64,000 nucleotides of DNA from Deltaproteobacteria bacterium (lineage in GTDB: Bacteria; Myxococcota; Kuafuiibacteriia; Kuafuiibacteriales; Kuafuiibacteriaceae), in NCBI GenBank assembly GCA_016703535.1, contig JADJBV010000001.1, positions 3,028,001-3,092,000 on the forward strand, given 5' to 3'. Positions 50,309-59,049 of the stretch are shown one piece after another. The number at the start of each line of letters is the position of its first letter. The stretch's first letter is position 1. Made by a program: the position numbers and the translations under genes. The notes beneath the pieces are model-generated. The model did no database searches, was not told the DNA's origin, and saw nothing but the letters and a program-made list of their open reading frames with translations.

Positions 50309-51222
50309 CCACCACCGTGACCACCGGCTTGCCGTCTGCCAACCGGACAGCGAGCAGCACCTCATTGACCATCCGGGCCGCGGTCGCTGGCTTGACCATC
50401 GTCGCGGTGGGCGCCTGTTTGGCCGCCGCCCTCCGTTCGGTCGATGACCACCTCTCGGCCAGCGACGATCGGGCCTTGGCCTCCGCCGAGCGCAACCTGA
50501 TGGTGTTGGTCGAGCGCGACAGCCGAGCCTTGGTCTCCCAAGTCCGAGTCCTCAGCGACGACGCGCGGATCCGGGAGCCCCTGGCCACCCCGGGGATCGA
50601 CAACGCGACGATCGAAGATTTGTTGGGGGACCTCCGGAGCTCGGGGGGCTACGAGTTGATGGCGGTCCTCGATCGGGCCGGCACGGTCCGGGCGATCGCC
50701 GGCAACCAAGGCCTGAAGGGCGCCGACCTGGGCACCACCGAGGCGGTCAAGAAGGCCAACGAACAAGGCGCCGCGGGCGACGTTTGGAGCTTTTCGGACC
50801 GGTTGATGATGATCGCGGTGACCCCCATCCGCTTGGGCGCCGACGTCGTCGCGTACCTGTTGATCGGCAACGGCCTCGACCAGGCGGCCCTCACGCAGGT
50901 CGCCCAGCGCAGCCACTTGGTGGCCGGTCTGGTGTTGAACGACCAAGTCGCCGGCAGCAGCGCCGACGACCCGGGGGCCCAAGCGGCGCTCCAAGAGGCC
51001 GCCAAGTTGTCCGGCGAACAGAGCCAGGCGGTGGCCGGCGGGAAATATCTGGCCAAGATCTCCCGGGTCGATCGCACCCGCGGGGGCCGGATCGCTTGGT
51101 TGGTCGAGCGCCACCATGAGCGGGGCGAAATTTCATCCCTGACCACCTTGCTCTGGGCCGCGTTTGGCATCTTGGTGGTGGGTGTCTCGGCGGTAGCTTT
51201 CATTGGGACGCGTCCGAGCTGA
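50305..51222 (+). CDS. membrane protein with Cache-like periplasmic sensor domain
   Basis: A 305-residue protein with a helix at about 22-43, a periplasmic domain of about 235 residues and a second helix at about 283-302 close to the C-terminus. The domain has the alpha-helical entry and MAVLDRAGTVRAIAG, VTPIRLGADVVAYLLIG strands of a Cache fold, which binds small ligands. There is no cytoplasmic output domain. The ATG overlaps the stop of the tandem kinase (ATGA), so it is probably a separate sensory subunit for that kinase; this is inferred. Confidence 0.72.
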   Translation: MTTTVTTGLPSANRTASSTSLTIRAAVAGLTIVAVGACLAAALRSVDDHLSASDDRALASAERNLMVLVERDSRALVSQVRVLSDDARIREPLATPGIDNATIEDLLGDLRSSGGYELMAVLDRAGTVRAIAGNQGLKGADLGTTEAVKKANEQGAAGDVWSFSDRLMMIAVTPIRLGADVVAYLLIGNGLDQAALTQVAQRSHLVAGLVLNDQVAGSSADDPGAQAALQEAAKLSGEQSQAVAGGKYLAKISRVDRTRGGRIAWLVERHHERGEISSLTTLLWAAFGILVVGVSAVAFIGTRPS

Positions 51223-51250
51223 GGTTCGGCGCCGATCTTCGAGGAGAACG

Positions 51251-52189
51251 ATGCACACGGGTCGGATATTATTTTTGGCGGCAGTTTCAATCCTGCTCCC
51301 GCTGGGCACAGCCCAGGCGCAGGAGAACGACGCCGAGCTGGATGGACTCAAAAAAGAGATGAAGCAGGTCCGGCAAGAGCTGCAGGAGATGCGGCTGCTC
51401 TTGTCCGAGCTGGCGGAGATGGATCGGCAGCGGGCCCAGCTCCTGACTCGGACCCTCGAGGGTCGGATGGCGGCCAGCGCCGGCAAGCGTGATCGAGAGG
51501 TCACGCCCCCTTCCCTGCCAGAGGCACCTCCCCCCGAAACCAAGGGGAGCAACGACCGCGGCGAACGGGCCGAACGGGGCAACAAACGAGGCGGGACCCC
51601 ACCCGCGATCGGAACCGGGGCCGGAGTCGTGACTGGGCGGGTGAAGTTCCCGTCCAACGAGCCGGTGGCCTACGTCTACGTGGAGAACGTCGCGGGGGGT
51701 TCGGTCAGCGGTGAAGCGGTCACCATCGAGCAGGTCCGCAAGCAGTTTTCTCCCACCTGGGCGGTGATCCCGAAGGGCACCACCGTCACCTTCCCCAACA
51801 TGGATAACGTCTACCACAACGTCTTTTCACGGAGCGCGGGCAACGCCTTCGACCTCGGCCTCTACAGCTCGAGTGAACCGGCCAAGTCCCATACCTTCGT
51901 GAACCCGGGCCCGGTGGAGGTCTACTGCAACATCCACCCCCGGATGGCCTCCCATCTCCTGGTCGTCCCGAACAAGTTGTTCGCGAAGGTCAAAGCCGAT
52001 GGCACCTACGAGCTGAAGAACGTGCCCTCCGGCAAACGGAAGATCGTGGCTTGGGCTCCAGGCTCCAGCCTCGGTGTGCAGTGGGTGGAGTTGTCGCCCA
52101 GCGGCTCCGCCGAAGCCGACTTCAGCCTCGAGTCCAAGTCCGAGGCCCACAAGAACAAGCTGGGCCGTCCCTACGGATCCTACCCGTGA
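51251..52189 (+). CDS. periplasmic blue-copper (cupredoxin) protein with N-terminal coiled coil
   Basis: A 312-residue protein with a signal peptide (cleavage near AQAQEND), a coiled coil (about 25-75), a charged linker and a cupredoxin domain (about 125-240). The type-1 copper ligands are visible: His189 (VYHNVF), then Cys226, His229 and Met232 in YCNIHPRM; the Cys-x2-His-x2-Met spacing matches amicyanin. The C-terminal part resembles a carboxypeptidase-regulatory-like beta-sandwich. It should carry electrons in the periplasm. A GGAG site precedes the ATG. The stop overlaps the start of the cytochrome c gene. Confidence 0.88.
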   Translation: MHTGRILFLAAVSILLPLGTAQAQENDAELDGLKKEMKQVRQELQEMRLLLSELAEMDRQRAQLLTRTLEGRMAASAGKRDREVTPPSLPEAPPPETKGSNDRGERAERGNKRGGTPPAIGTGAGVVTGRVKFPSNEPVAYVYVENVAGGSVSGEAVTIEQVRKQFSPTWAVIPKGTTVTFPNMDNVYHNVFSRSAGNAFDLGLYSSSEPAKSHTFVNPGPVEVYCNIHPRMASHLLVVPNKLFAKVKADGTYELKNVPSGKRKIVAWAPGSSLGVQWVELSPSGSAEADFSLESKSEAHKNKLGRPYGSYP

Positions 52190-52830
52190 AACAAGCGCCC
52201 CGTCTTTACCTCTCCACCGCTGTTGCTTGGCTCGTAGCCCTCGGGAGCTGCGCCACCCAAGCGCCCACCAAAACCATCGAACCCAAAGCCGACGAAGACG
52301 TGGGCTTCACGTTGTCCCGTCAACCGACCAAAGGTGCGGTGAGCGTCGGCGACTTCCCGATCCACCTCGCAGAAAGTTGGTTCGGCTTTCGGGCGAGTTA
52401 CCTGGCGATCAGCCCCGAACAAGCGAAGGCCCGGGACGAGACGATCAGCGAACAGATCGCGCCGCCCCAGTTTTGGGACGAGCAGTCCGCGACCGAAGCG
52501 GTGTCGATCTGGTCAGCGCTCTGCAATGAGTGCCACGGTGGTCGACGTCGCTTGAAGGACGCGATCACCATGCCGGCCCCTCCCCCGGGCTGGGGACGTG
52601 GCGAGGGGCTGTTCTTCGGCAAACGCCGCCCCTACTCCGAGATCTTCGCGATCATCTCGGGGGGTGGACCGGAGAGAAACGGAAAACCTTCGGAGATGCC
52701 GGCCTGGCGACAGAAGCTCGCGCACGAGCAGATCTGGTCGGTGATCTACTTCCTCGAGTTCCAGTCCGGAGGCATCGAAGGCACCTTCCCGCCCAGCCTC
52801 TATCCGCGCGGCCCTCAAGACGTCGACTGA
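52186..52830 (+). CDS. mono-heme cytochrome c lipoprotein
   Basis: Starting at GTG 52186 (GTGA overlap with the cupredoxin stop), the 214-residue protein has a signal peptide with lipobox LGSC. The heme site is CNECH (Cys113-His117); a downstream SEMPAW Met is the probable sixth iron ligand, as in class I cytochromes c. It is anchored on a membrane facing the periplasm and is translationally coupled to the blue-copper protein, so electron transfer between the two is likely. Confidence 0.88.
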   Translation: MKQAPRLYLSTAVAWLVALGSCATQAPTKTIEPKADEDVGFTLSRQPTKGAVSVGDFPIHLAESWFGFRASYLAISPEQAKARDETISEQIAPPQFWDEQSATEAVSIWSALCNECHGGRRRLKDAITMPAPPPGWGRGEGLFFGKRRPYSEIFAIISGGGPERNGKPSEMPAWRQKLAHEQIWSVIYFLEFQSGGIEGTFPPSLYPRGPQDVD

Positions 52831-52942
52831 GCGCAAAAATAAATCGCCCGCCGCGCCGCCCTCTCCCCTGCCAAATTTCGTCACTCGCACCCCGCCGACG
52901 ACCTCCTTGAGGTTCATTGGCCCGTCGGCCCGACCTCGAAGT

Positions 52943-52956
52943 GCAAGCTAACTTGC
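52943..52956. repeat. GCAAG-N4-CTTGC dyad 7
   Basis: Exact copy, spacer CTAA, extended to TGCAAG...CTTGCA, in the non-coding region before the large peroxidase gene; a one-mismatch copy follows at 53064-53077. Confidence 0.7.
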
Positions 52957-53230
52957 ATTTCACGGAGCGCTGCGTCAGCGCCGTGGAGTGCCGCGTTTCG
53001 TCACTTTGGGGGCTCATGGCCCCTGAAAAACGGAGTCAGAGACGCAAAAGTGTGATCGGCGTTGCAGGATAACTTGCAAATTGGGTGGGTCCTGCTCCCC
53101 CGTAACTGCGTCGCCCGTACCCGCTGGGGACACATTGACTGCAACTCGCGCTTCATTCAGGTGCAACTGCCGACTCCTGGGCGAAAGACGCATACTCCAG
53201 TGTATTCGGGGGGTTGCATAAGCCATCACA

Positions 53231-53259
53231 TTGTTCTGACCAGTCGATACTGATACAAA
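53231..53259 (+). promoter_or_regulatory. putative promoter of large di-heme peroxidase gene
   Basis: TTGTTC (53231-53236), 17 bases, TACAAA (53254-53259) in the A+T-rich part of the gap, about 80 bases before the ATG. The gene itself has a Shine-Dalgarno site, so a normal leader is expected. Confidence 0.33.
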
Positions 53260-53340
53260 TTGAATCACTCGATCGCGAATTTGAAACAGGGCGCTCCAAA
53301 GCGGGACGCTTGAGAACGCAACAACGTGGGAGGTGCAGAG

Positions 53341-55512
53341 ATGGGTGAGACGAAGTTGAGAGCAGCGGGCAACAGGTATCTTGCGGTGTGGCTCGTATGC
53401 CTCGGCTGCGGCGTCGCTGATGGAGCACCGCAGAACGTCGATGAGTCGACGGCCGCCTTGACCGGCGACGGCACCATCCCTCGGGTCCCGAACCCGCCGC
53501 TGCAGGCCGACCTCAACAACCTCCCGGGTGACCTTCGCGCCATCGCCGTTCCCGAGCCGCCGAACCTCGCCGACTTTGTCAAGGACCGCGCTGCGGCGAT
53601 CCGACTCGGCAAGGCGCTCTTCTGGGACATGCAGATGGGCAGCGACGGCGTGCAGGCTTGCGCCAGCTGTCACTTCCGCGCCGGCGCGGACCCACGCTCC
53701 AAGAACCAGGTGAGCCCGGGCCTGAAGCACATCCCGGCCAAGGACATCACCTTCACCACTGGCGGAGCCAACTATCAGCTGGAGTCTTCGGACTTCCCGC
53801 TGACCCGCTTGGCGGTGGCCGGCACCCGCGGTGCCCTCGACCCCGCCACCGACAGCGACGACGCCGTCTCCTCTCAAGGTGTGTTCAACAATGAGTTCGT
53901 GCGGACCCGTCCGGGCCGGACCCGTGACGTGACGATCTCGACGCCGGACGATGACGGCTTCCGCGTCGACGGCCGGAACGTGCGCCGAGTCGAACCCCGC
54001 AACACCCCGAGCATGATCAACGCGGTCTTCAACCACCGGCAGTTCTGGGATGGTCGCGCCGAGGCGGTGTTCAACGGCGTCAACCACCTGGGCACCCGTG
54101 ATCCCAACGCCCGGGTTTATCAAGCCGACTCGGCCGGACAACTCAGCCAGGTCCAGGTCGCCTTGACCAACGCCAGCCTCGCCTCTCAAGCCGTCGCCCC
54201 GTTGATCAGCGACCTCGAGATGTCCGCCACCGGCCGCACCAACGCCGAGATCGGCCGCAAGTTGGGCATGGTCCTGGAGCGCCGCCGCTACGTTCGTTGG
54301 GTGTTGCCGCTCCGCCCCTTGGGCAAACAACGGGTCTCGCCGACCGACAGTGTCCTCGGTGACCTCAGCCGCTGGCCCCGGGCCGGCCTCGACAAGTTGT
54401 CCTACGAGCAGATGATCGCCGAGGCCTTCCAGGACACTTGGTGGAAGTCGAACAAGTTGGTCCGGGTCTATCCCAACGGCACCACCGCGATCGTCGACGG
54501 TTATGACCGGGACACCAACACCACCGAATATTCGCTGATGCAGTACAACTTCGCCCTCTTCTTCGGCTTGGCCGTCCAGATGTACGAGGCGACCTTGGTC
54601 TCGGACGACACCCCCTGGGATCGCTTCCGTCGCGAGAACCCGACCGCGACCGATCCGGACCTCAACCCCTGGACCAACACCAACCCGAACCACATCAGCC
54701 GGCTGGCCCTCTTCGGCGCCATGTTGTTCAACGATCGGACCCGTGGCCCCACCAACATCCGTTGCTCGAACTGCCATGAGCAGGCCGAGATGACCGACGC
54801 CTCGGTGCGCCGGATCGCCGCCGCCACCAACGGCCCGGTCCGCAACCGCGACGGCAACATCATCGACAAGGGCTTCAACAACATCGGCGTGCGCCCGACC
54901 GACGACGACTTGGGTGTCGGCGCAACTGACGCCTTTGGGCCCCTCTCCCACGCGCGCCGCCTCTTCCCCGGTGCCGCCCCCGCGACCTTCGACGGCGCCG
55001 CCGTGACCTTGGGCTTCGGCTTGGAGGGCGCCTTCAAGATCCCTTCGCTGCGCAACGTGGCCTTGACCGCTCCTTACTTCCACAACGGTGACGCCAGCAC
55101 CCTGCGGCAGGTCGTCGAGCTCTACAGCCGGGGCGGCAACGTGTTCCCGGTCCAGACCTTGGATGGGACCCGGATCGAGCCCCTGGGCGTCCCGACCCTG
55201 ACCAGCGACGAGATCGACGCGATCGTGGCCTTCCTCGAGTCGTTGACCGACGAGCGGGTCCGGATCGCCGCCGCGCCCTTCGACCACCCGGAGATCTTCG
55301 TGCCCAACGGCCACCCGGGCGACCAGTTCGAGACCCGCGGTGGACGTAAAGAGGCTCGGGACATCTTCGTGCACATCCCGGCGGTCGGCGCCGCGGGTGG
55401 CGCGCCGTTGCCCGGCTTCCTGGAGGGCGTGTTCGGCCCGGCCGGCAACGAACCCTGTGGGCCCTTCAACGGCTACGACGACGACCACGACGACAGCGAC
55501 AGCGACGACTAA
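53341..55512 (+). CDS. large di-heme cytochrome c peroxidase-family protein
   Basis: A 723-residue secreted protein with a strong ribosome site (GGGAGG). Two heme-c motifs are present: CASCH (107-111) and CSNCH (475-479). The FWDGRAEAVFNG segment is characteristic of the CcpA/MauG family. The region between the hemes is about 370 residues, roughly twice that of classical peroxidases, so an extra domain is inserted. The C-terminus is a highly acidic Asp/Ser/His tail (YDDDHDDSDSDD) that may bind metal. Peroxide reduction or a MauG-like oxidation are both possible. It lies between the cupredoxin/cytochrome pair and a porin. Confidence 0.88.
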   Translation: MGETKLRAAGNRYLAVWLVCLGCGVADGAPQNVDESTAALTGDGTIPRVPNPPLQADLNNLPGDLRAIAVPEPPNLADFVKDRAAAIRLGKALFWDMQMGSDGVQACASCHFRAGADPRSKNQVSPGLKHIPAKDITFTTGGANYQLESSDFPLTRLAVAGTRGALDPATDSDDAVSSQGVFNNEFVRTRPGRTRDVTISTPDDDGFRVDGRNVRRVEPRNTPSMINAVFNHRQFWDGRAEAVFNGVNHLGTRDPNARVYQADSAGQLSQVQVALTNASLASQAVAPLISDLEMSATGRTNAEIGRKLGMVLERRRYVRWVLPLRPLGKQRVSPTDSVLGDLSRWPRAGLDKLSYEQMIAEAFQDTWWKSNKLVRVYPNGTTAIVDGYDRDTNTTEYSLMQYNFALFFGLAVQMYEATLVSDDTPWDRFRRENPTATDPDLNPWTNTNPNHISRLALFGAMLFNDRTRGPTNIRCSNCHEQAEMTDASVRRIAAATNGPVRNRDGNIIDKGFNNIGVRPTDDDLGVGATDAFGPLSHARRLFPGAAPATFDGAAVTLGFGLEGAFKIPSLRNVALTAPYFHNGDASTLRQVVELYSRGGNVFPVQTLDGTRIEPLGVPTLTSDEIDAIVAFLESLTDERVRIAAAPFDHPEIFVPNGHPGDQFETRGGRKEARDIFVHIPAVGAAGGAPLPGFLEGVFGPAGNEPCGPFNGYDDDHDDSDSDD

Positions 55513-55755
55513 CCGTGGGTCCCGGGCCGGCAGAGCCGGCCCACCCATCTACGTTCGCGCCGCTCACTGCGCGCCTCCGGCTTGCGAGGAACCGTGGGTC
55601 CCGGGCCGGCAGAGCCGGCCCACCCATCTACGTTCGCGCCGCTCACTACGCGCCTCCGGCTTGCGAGGAACCGTGGGTCCCGGGCCGGCAAAGCCTCGAC
55701 GTTCGCGCCGCTCACTGCGCGCCTCCGGCTTGCGAGAACCGTGGGTCCCGGGCCC
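55511..55755 (+). repeat. 79-bp tandem repeat array (3.2 units)
   Basis: Units begin at 55511, 55590, 55669 and 55737, each with AACCGTGGGTCCCGGGCC. The first two are 79 bp and nearly identical; the third has lost 11 bp and the fourth is truncated. Each full unit contains the hairpin GGGCCGGC-AGA-GCCGGCCC, which the third unit has lost. The array starts at the stop codon of the peroxidase gene and could act as a terminator or be a slippage product. Reading frames through it are artefacts. Confidence 0.85.
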
Positions 55756-56042
55756 AATACCGGTCAGTTTAGCCTTCGTTTCGAGGTGGATGGTGGTGTC
55801 GCTGGAGCCAGGGCTTCTTGGGACTCTTCCTGGTTTCCTGGCTTCCTAAGCGGTTTTGCCGGCGGCGCCCCGGACACGAGATCGCAGGCGCGGCATCGAG
55901 GAGGGATTGGACACCGCTTAGGAATGCAGGAACCTAGGAGCCCGAGGCATTGGGCCCTCGAAAGCGAGCCTTGAAGCACAGTCCCGAGAGGCGTTCGGCC
56001 TCCCCTCGAAAACCGGCCAACTGATCGGTATTGGGTCCCGGG
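55747..56042. repeat. 296-bp imperfect foldback element
   Basis: The 24-bp ends (55747-55770 and 56019-56042) are inverted copies with one mismatch and one gap around ACCGGTATTGGG. Inner arms also pair: 55827-55854 with 55913-55940 share CTTCCTAAGCGGT in inverted form. Both pairs centre near 55890, so the whole segment can fold. It may be a small non-autonomous mobile element or a structured RNA. No transposase gene is near. Confidence 0.6.
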
Positions 56043-56130
56043 CAGCCCCTCCTCGCGGCCCCGGAGCCCCCTCTCCCTACAGTGACCTCCAACCTCTCCG
56101 GACACGCACCTTCTCTCACCGTCACCTATT

Positions 56131-56159
56131 TTGCGCTGGGTCACGGTCGAGTCTAGATT
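56131..56159 (+). promoter_or_regulatory. putative promoter of porin gene
   Basis: TTGCGC (56131-56136), 17 bases, TAGATT (56154-56159), 8 bases before the ATG at 56168, which has no Shine-Dalgarno sequence. Confidence 0.4.
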
Positions 56160-56167
56160 CCGAGCCC

Positions 56168-57577
56168 ATGCCCCTGACGAAGCCCCGTACCAATGGGCGC
56201 GCTTGTCCACGTCTGCGCCTAATCGCCATGGCGTCGCTGACGATCATTGCCTCAGAACGGACCAGCTGGGCCGCGCCCGAGGAACCGTCGGCGCCCAGCT
56301 TGCCGAGCGCCGACGAGGTCCCGGAGCCGGATCGGATCGCCGAGCTCGAGGCCCGTCTCGCAGATCTCGAAGCGAGAATGGCTCAACAAGAAGTGCCGCC
56401 CGAGGCTTCACCGATCTTCTTCAACGGCTATGTCGACTTCGGCTTCTTCGTGCCGCTCGGCAACCTTGGCGTCGGTTGGGTGCGCGACTTCGGCAACACC
56501 CAGTTCCCCCAATACTCCAACTTCGGTTGGACGTTCCTGGGTGACATCTTGGCCACCACGGTCAACACCCGAGGAGAGGTGGCGGATCTGGGCGACGCAC
56601 CCGGCATCAACCGCTTCGACAGCATCAACTCCGACGGCGCCGCGGGATTTTTGGTGAACGAGGTCAACGCGCGCCTCGGCTATCAACTTTCGGAGAACGC
56701 CACGCTGCGCACCAGCATCAACTTCGTGCCGCGGACCGGCGCCACCGACTTTTCCTTGGGTGACTTCTTCGACGTCGATATCGCCGAGTTGGAGTACATC
56801 CTGACCGAAGACGGCGGCACCTCGGTCTTCGTCGGCAAGATGTTGCCGGTGTTCGGCATCGAGTACAAAGAGCGCAAGTCGGATCAACGCTTCGGCATCA
56901 CGCCTTCGCTGATCCACCGCTACACCTCGGGCAATCAGCTGGGCCTCAAGTTTCGCAGTAAACTCCTCGACAACTGGGTGATCATCGCCGGCTCCTTGAC
57001 CAACAACACCTCGGGCACCGAACAGTTCCACTTCTACAGCGAGGTCGACCGCAACAGCGGCAAGACCTTAAACGGCCGCATCGCGATCAACGTCCCGATC
57101 GAGAGGTTGATCGCCGCTTTGGTGGGGGACTCGTTGGAGATCGGCTTTTCGGCGATGTGGGGCCCCCAAGATCGGGCCACCGACAACAGCGGCTCGGCCT
57201 GGATGATCGGCGCCGACCTCACCTACAGCAGCGCCAACTTCGCGCTCAAGGCCCAGTGGGTGCGCGGCCGCTCTCCTGGGCGCCCCGAAGAGCGGGTCTG
57301 GGAGCTGAACCTGCAACACTCGGGCTACGTTGAGCTCGATTGGATGGTCTTCCCGTTCCTGGGCGTGTTGGCCCGGGCCGAGCTGCGAGACGCCGAGGTG
57401 TTCTTGACCAACGAACGCTACTACCTGACCAAGGGCTACCGGATCACGGGCGGATTGAGGGCGGTGTTCAACCCCCACGTCGCGCTCAAGGCCGAATACC
57501 TGCACAATGGCGAGTTCGGGGGGATCAGCCCGATCGCCAACGACATCGTGACCAGTTCGCTGGTGCTTTCTTACTGA
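56168..57577 (+). CDS. outer-membrane porin-like beta-barrel
   Basis: A 469-residue protein with a signal peptide (cleavage near SWAAPEE), a short coiled coil (RIAELEARLADLEARMAQQE) of the kind that trimerises some porins, and then about 370 residues of alternating amphipathic strands with aromatic girdles. It ends in a C-terminal tyrosine, typical of outer-membrane barrels. The substrate is unknown. It stands between two di-heme peroxidase-family genes, and the second begins 10 bases after its stop, so it may let a small substrate reach those periplasmic enzymes. Confidence 0.82.
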   Translation: MPLTKPRTNGRACPRLRLIAMASLTIIASERTSWAAPEEPSAPSLPSADEVPEPDRIAELEARLADLEARMAQQEVPPEASPIFFNGYVDFGFFVPLGNLGVGWVRDFGNTQFPQYSNFGWTFLGDILATTVNTRGEVADLGDAPGINRFDSINSDGAAGFLVNEVNARLGYQLSENATLRTSINFVPRTGATDFSLGDFFDVDIAELEYILTEDGGTSVFVGKMLPVFGIEYKERKSDQRFGITPSLIHRYTSGNQLGLKFRSKLLDNWVIIAGSLTNNTSGTEQFHFYSEVDRNSGKTLNGRIAINVPIERLIAALVGDSLEIGFSAMWGPQDRATDNSGSAWMIGADLTYSSANFALKAQWVRGRSPGRPEERVWELNLQHSGYVELDWMVFPFLGVLARAELRDAEVFLTNERYYLTKGYRITGGLRAVFNPHVALKAEYLHNGEFGGISPIANDIVTSSLVLSY

Positions 57578-57587
57578 GGTGAAATCG

Positions 57588-58994
57588 ATGCGCACCAATC
57601 TGCTTCACCGTTTTTCTTTCGCTCTTTTGGTCGGCCTGCCCCTTTCGGCCGTCAACCTGGCTTGCGAACAGCCGTGCGGCGACTGCCGGCTGAGCAACCT
57701 GGAGTGGGACGTGGTCCAGACCTTGTCGCCGCTGCCAGCGGTCCCCGTCGACCCGACCAACAAGTACCAGTTCAACGACGCGGCGGCCCGCTTCGGGCAA
57801 CGCCTCTTCTTCGACAAGCGTTATTCGGGCGCCATCCGAGTGCCCAACAACGGGTCCAACGGCGGTCCTGGCCTTTTGGTCGGCACCAAACAAGGCACGA
57901 TGACCTCGACCAGCGCCGGTCAGGTGGCCTGCGTCTCTTGTCACGACTCGAAGAAGTACTTCGTCGACACCCGTTCGGTGCCCGGCAACGTCTCACTCGG
58001 CACGGCCTATACCGTTCGCCACTCGCCGACGGTGGTGAACCTGCCCTACTACAAGTGGTGGGGCGTCGGGGGACGCCACGACTCGATGTGGATGCAGGCC
58101 TCCTTGTCACCCGAGGCGGGCACCGACACCTCGTCCGATCGCTGCAAGTACGCGCACTTCATCTGGCAGTACCACCGGGATGAGTACAACTCGATCTTCA
58201 CCGAAACCCCGCTGCCCGCCGAGCTCGATCCCAGCCACCCAAACGCCGCCCGCTTCCCAGCCTTGTGCCGGCCCAAGGCCAACGCCATGGCCCCCGATGG
58301 CCCGTGGGAGAAGATGCCCGCCGAAGACAAACGAGAGATCATGCAGATCATGGCCAACCAGGGAAAGGCGGTGGTGGCCTACGAAAACAAGCTGATCAGC
58401 GGCAATGCGCTCTTCGACAAATACGTCGCTGGGGACGAGGCCGCCATGTCCGTCGCCGCGATCCGAGGCCTTCGTCTCTTCGTGGGCAAGGCAGCCTGCA
58501 TCGACTGCCACAACACCGCGCTCTTCTCCGACAGCCTCAACCACAACCTTGGTGTGCCCCAAGAAGGGCTGAACGTGCCCAAAGAAGACCTGGGCCACTT
58601 CCTCGACGTGGGGATCTGGCTCGGCCACCCCTTCAACTCCGCCAGCGCCTTCAGCGACGATCCGTCGGTCAACAAGGTGGCTGGGGTCGTGCAGAAGGAG
58701 GAATACAAGGGCAGGTTCCGGACCCCCAGCTTGCGCGGCATCGCGTTGACCTTCCCCTATATGCACACCGGCAACTTCAACACCCTGAGCGACGTGTTGT
58801 GGTTCTACAACGATGGCGGCGGCGCCTCGTCCTATTCGGGACAGAAGAGCGATCGTCTGCGGCCCCTGTTGTTGACCGACGACGAGATCGCCGACCTGAT
58901 CGAGTTCCTGGAGGCTCTGACCGGCGAGCCCATCCCCGATCAGTGGACCTGCGACCCGGCCCCCGGCAGCACCGTCTCCTGCCCCACGCCCTAA
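57588..58994 (+). CDS. di-heme cytochrome c peroxidase
   Basis: A 468-residue protein with a signal peptide and possible lipidated Cys near residue 25. Heme motifs CVSCH (115-119) and CIDCH (304-308) are about 190 residues apart, as in classical bacterial di-heme peroxidases; FRTPSLRGIALTFPYMHTG and a YLxxL-like C-terminus also fit. A loop between the hemes is longer than usual. It should reduce hydrogen peroxide using electrons from a small cytochrome or cupredoxin, both encoded upstream. ATG 57588 is chosen because GAGGTG lies 6 bases upstream. Confidence 0.9.
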   Translation: MRTNLLHRFSFALLVGLPLSAVNLACEQPCGDCRLSNLEWDVVQTLSPLPAVPVDPTNKYQFNDAAARFGQRLFFDKRYSGAIRVPNNGSNGGPGLLVGTKQGTMTSTSAGQVACVSCHDSKKYFVDTRSVPGNVSLGTAYTVRHSPTVVNLPYYKWWGVGGRHDSMWMQASLSPEAGTDTSSDRCKYAHFIWQYHRDEYNSIFTETPLPAELDPSHPNAARFPALCRPKANAMAPDGPWEKMPAEDKREIMQIMANQGKAVVAYENKLISGNALFDKYVAGDEAAMSVAAIRGLRLFVGKAACIDCHNTALFSDSLNHNLGVPQEGLNVPKEDLGHFLDVGIWLGHPFNSASAFSDDPSVNKVAGVVQKEEYKGRFRTPSLRGIALTFPYMHTGNFNTLSDVLWFYNDGGGASSYSGQKSDRLRPLLLTDDEIADLIEFLEALTGEPIPDQWTCDPAPGSTVSCPTP

Positions 58995-59049
58995 TCTCGA
59001 GCAGCCGCCCGCTTCCGCCCTACACTCTGTGGTGTTAGCGGTGTGAGCC

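Larger units (their letters stand above)
52831..53340 (+). other. 510-base intergenic region without a supported gene
   Basis: Distinctly richer in A+T than the flanking genes, especially 53180-53290. It holds one exact GCAAG-N4-CTTGC dyad (52943-52956), one near copy (GCAGG-ATAA-CTTGC, 53064-53077), two direct copies of TTTCGTCACT (near 52876 and 52993) and a promoter-like sequence. A 63-residue frame at 53062-53253 has no coding character. The region probably separates the copper/cytochrome unit from the peroxidase gene and may contain its regulatory sites. Confidence 0.6.

Noticed and set aside
53062..53253. 63-residue frame in the gap before the large peroxidase
   Set aside because: No ribosome site, no family features and the region has atypical base composition that fits regulatory DNA better.
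53341..55512. Rubber oxygenase (RoxA/RoxB)-type di-heme protein
   Set aside because: The first heme motif lies at residue 107 and the spacing between hemes does not match what I recall of RoxA; the peroxidase-family FWDGRA segment fits better.
55511..55755. CRISPR array
   Set aside because: The 79-bp units are head-to-tail duplications without unique spacers of constant length and no cas gene is near.
55340..55974. Several short frames through the tandem repeats
   Set aside because: They translate the repeat units and have no independent start signal or protein-like composition.
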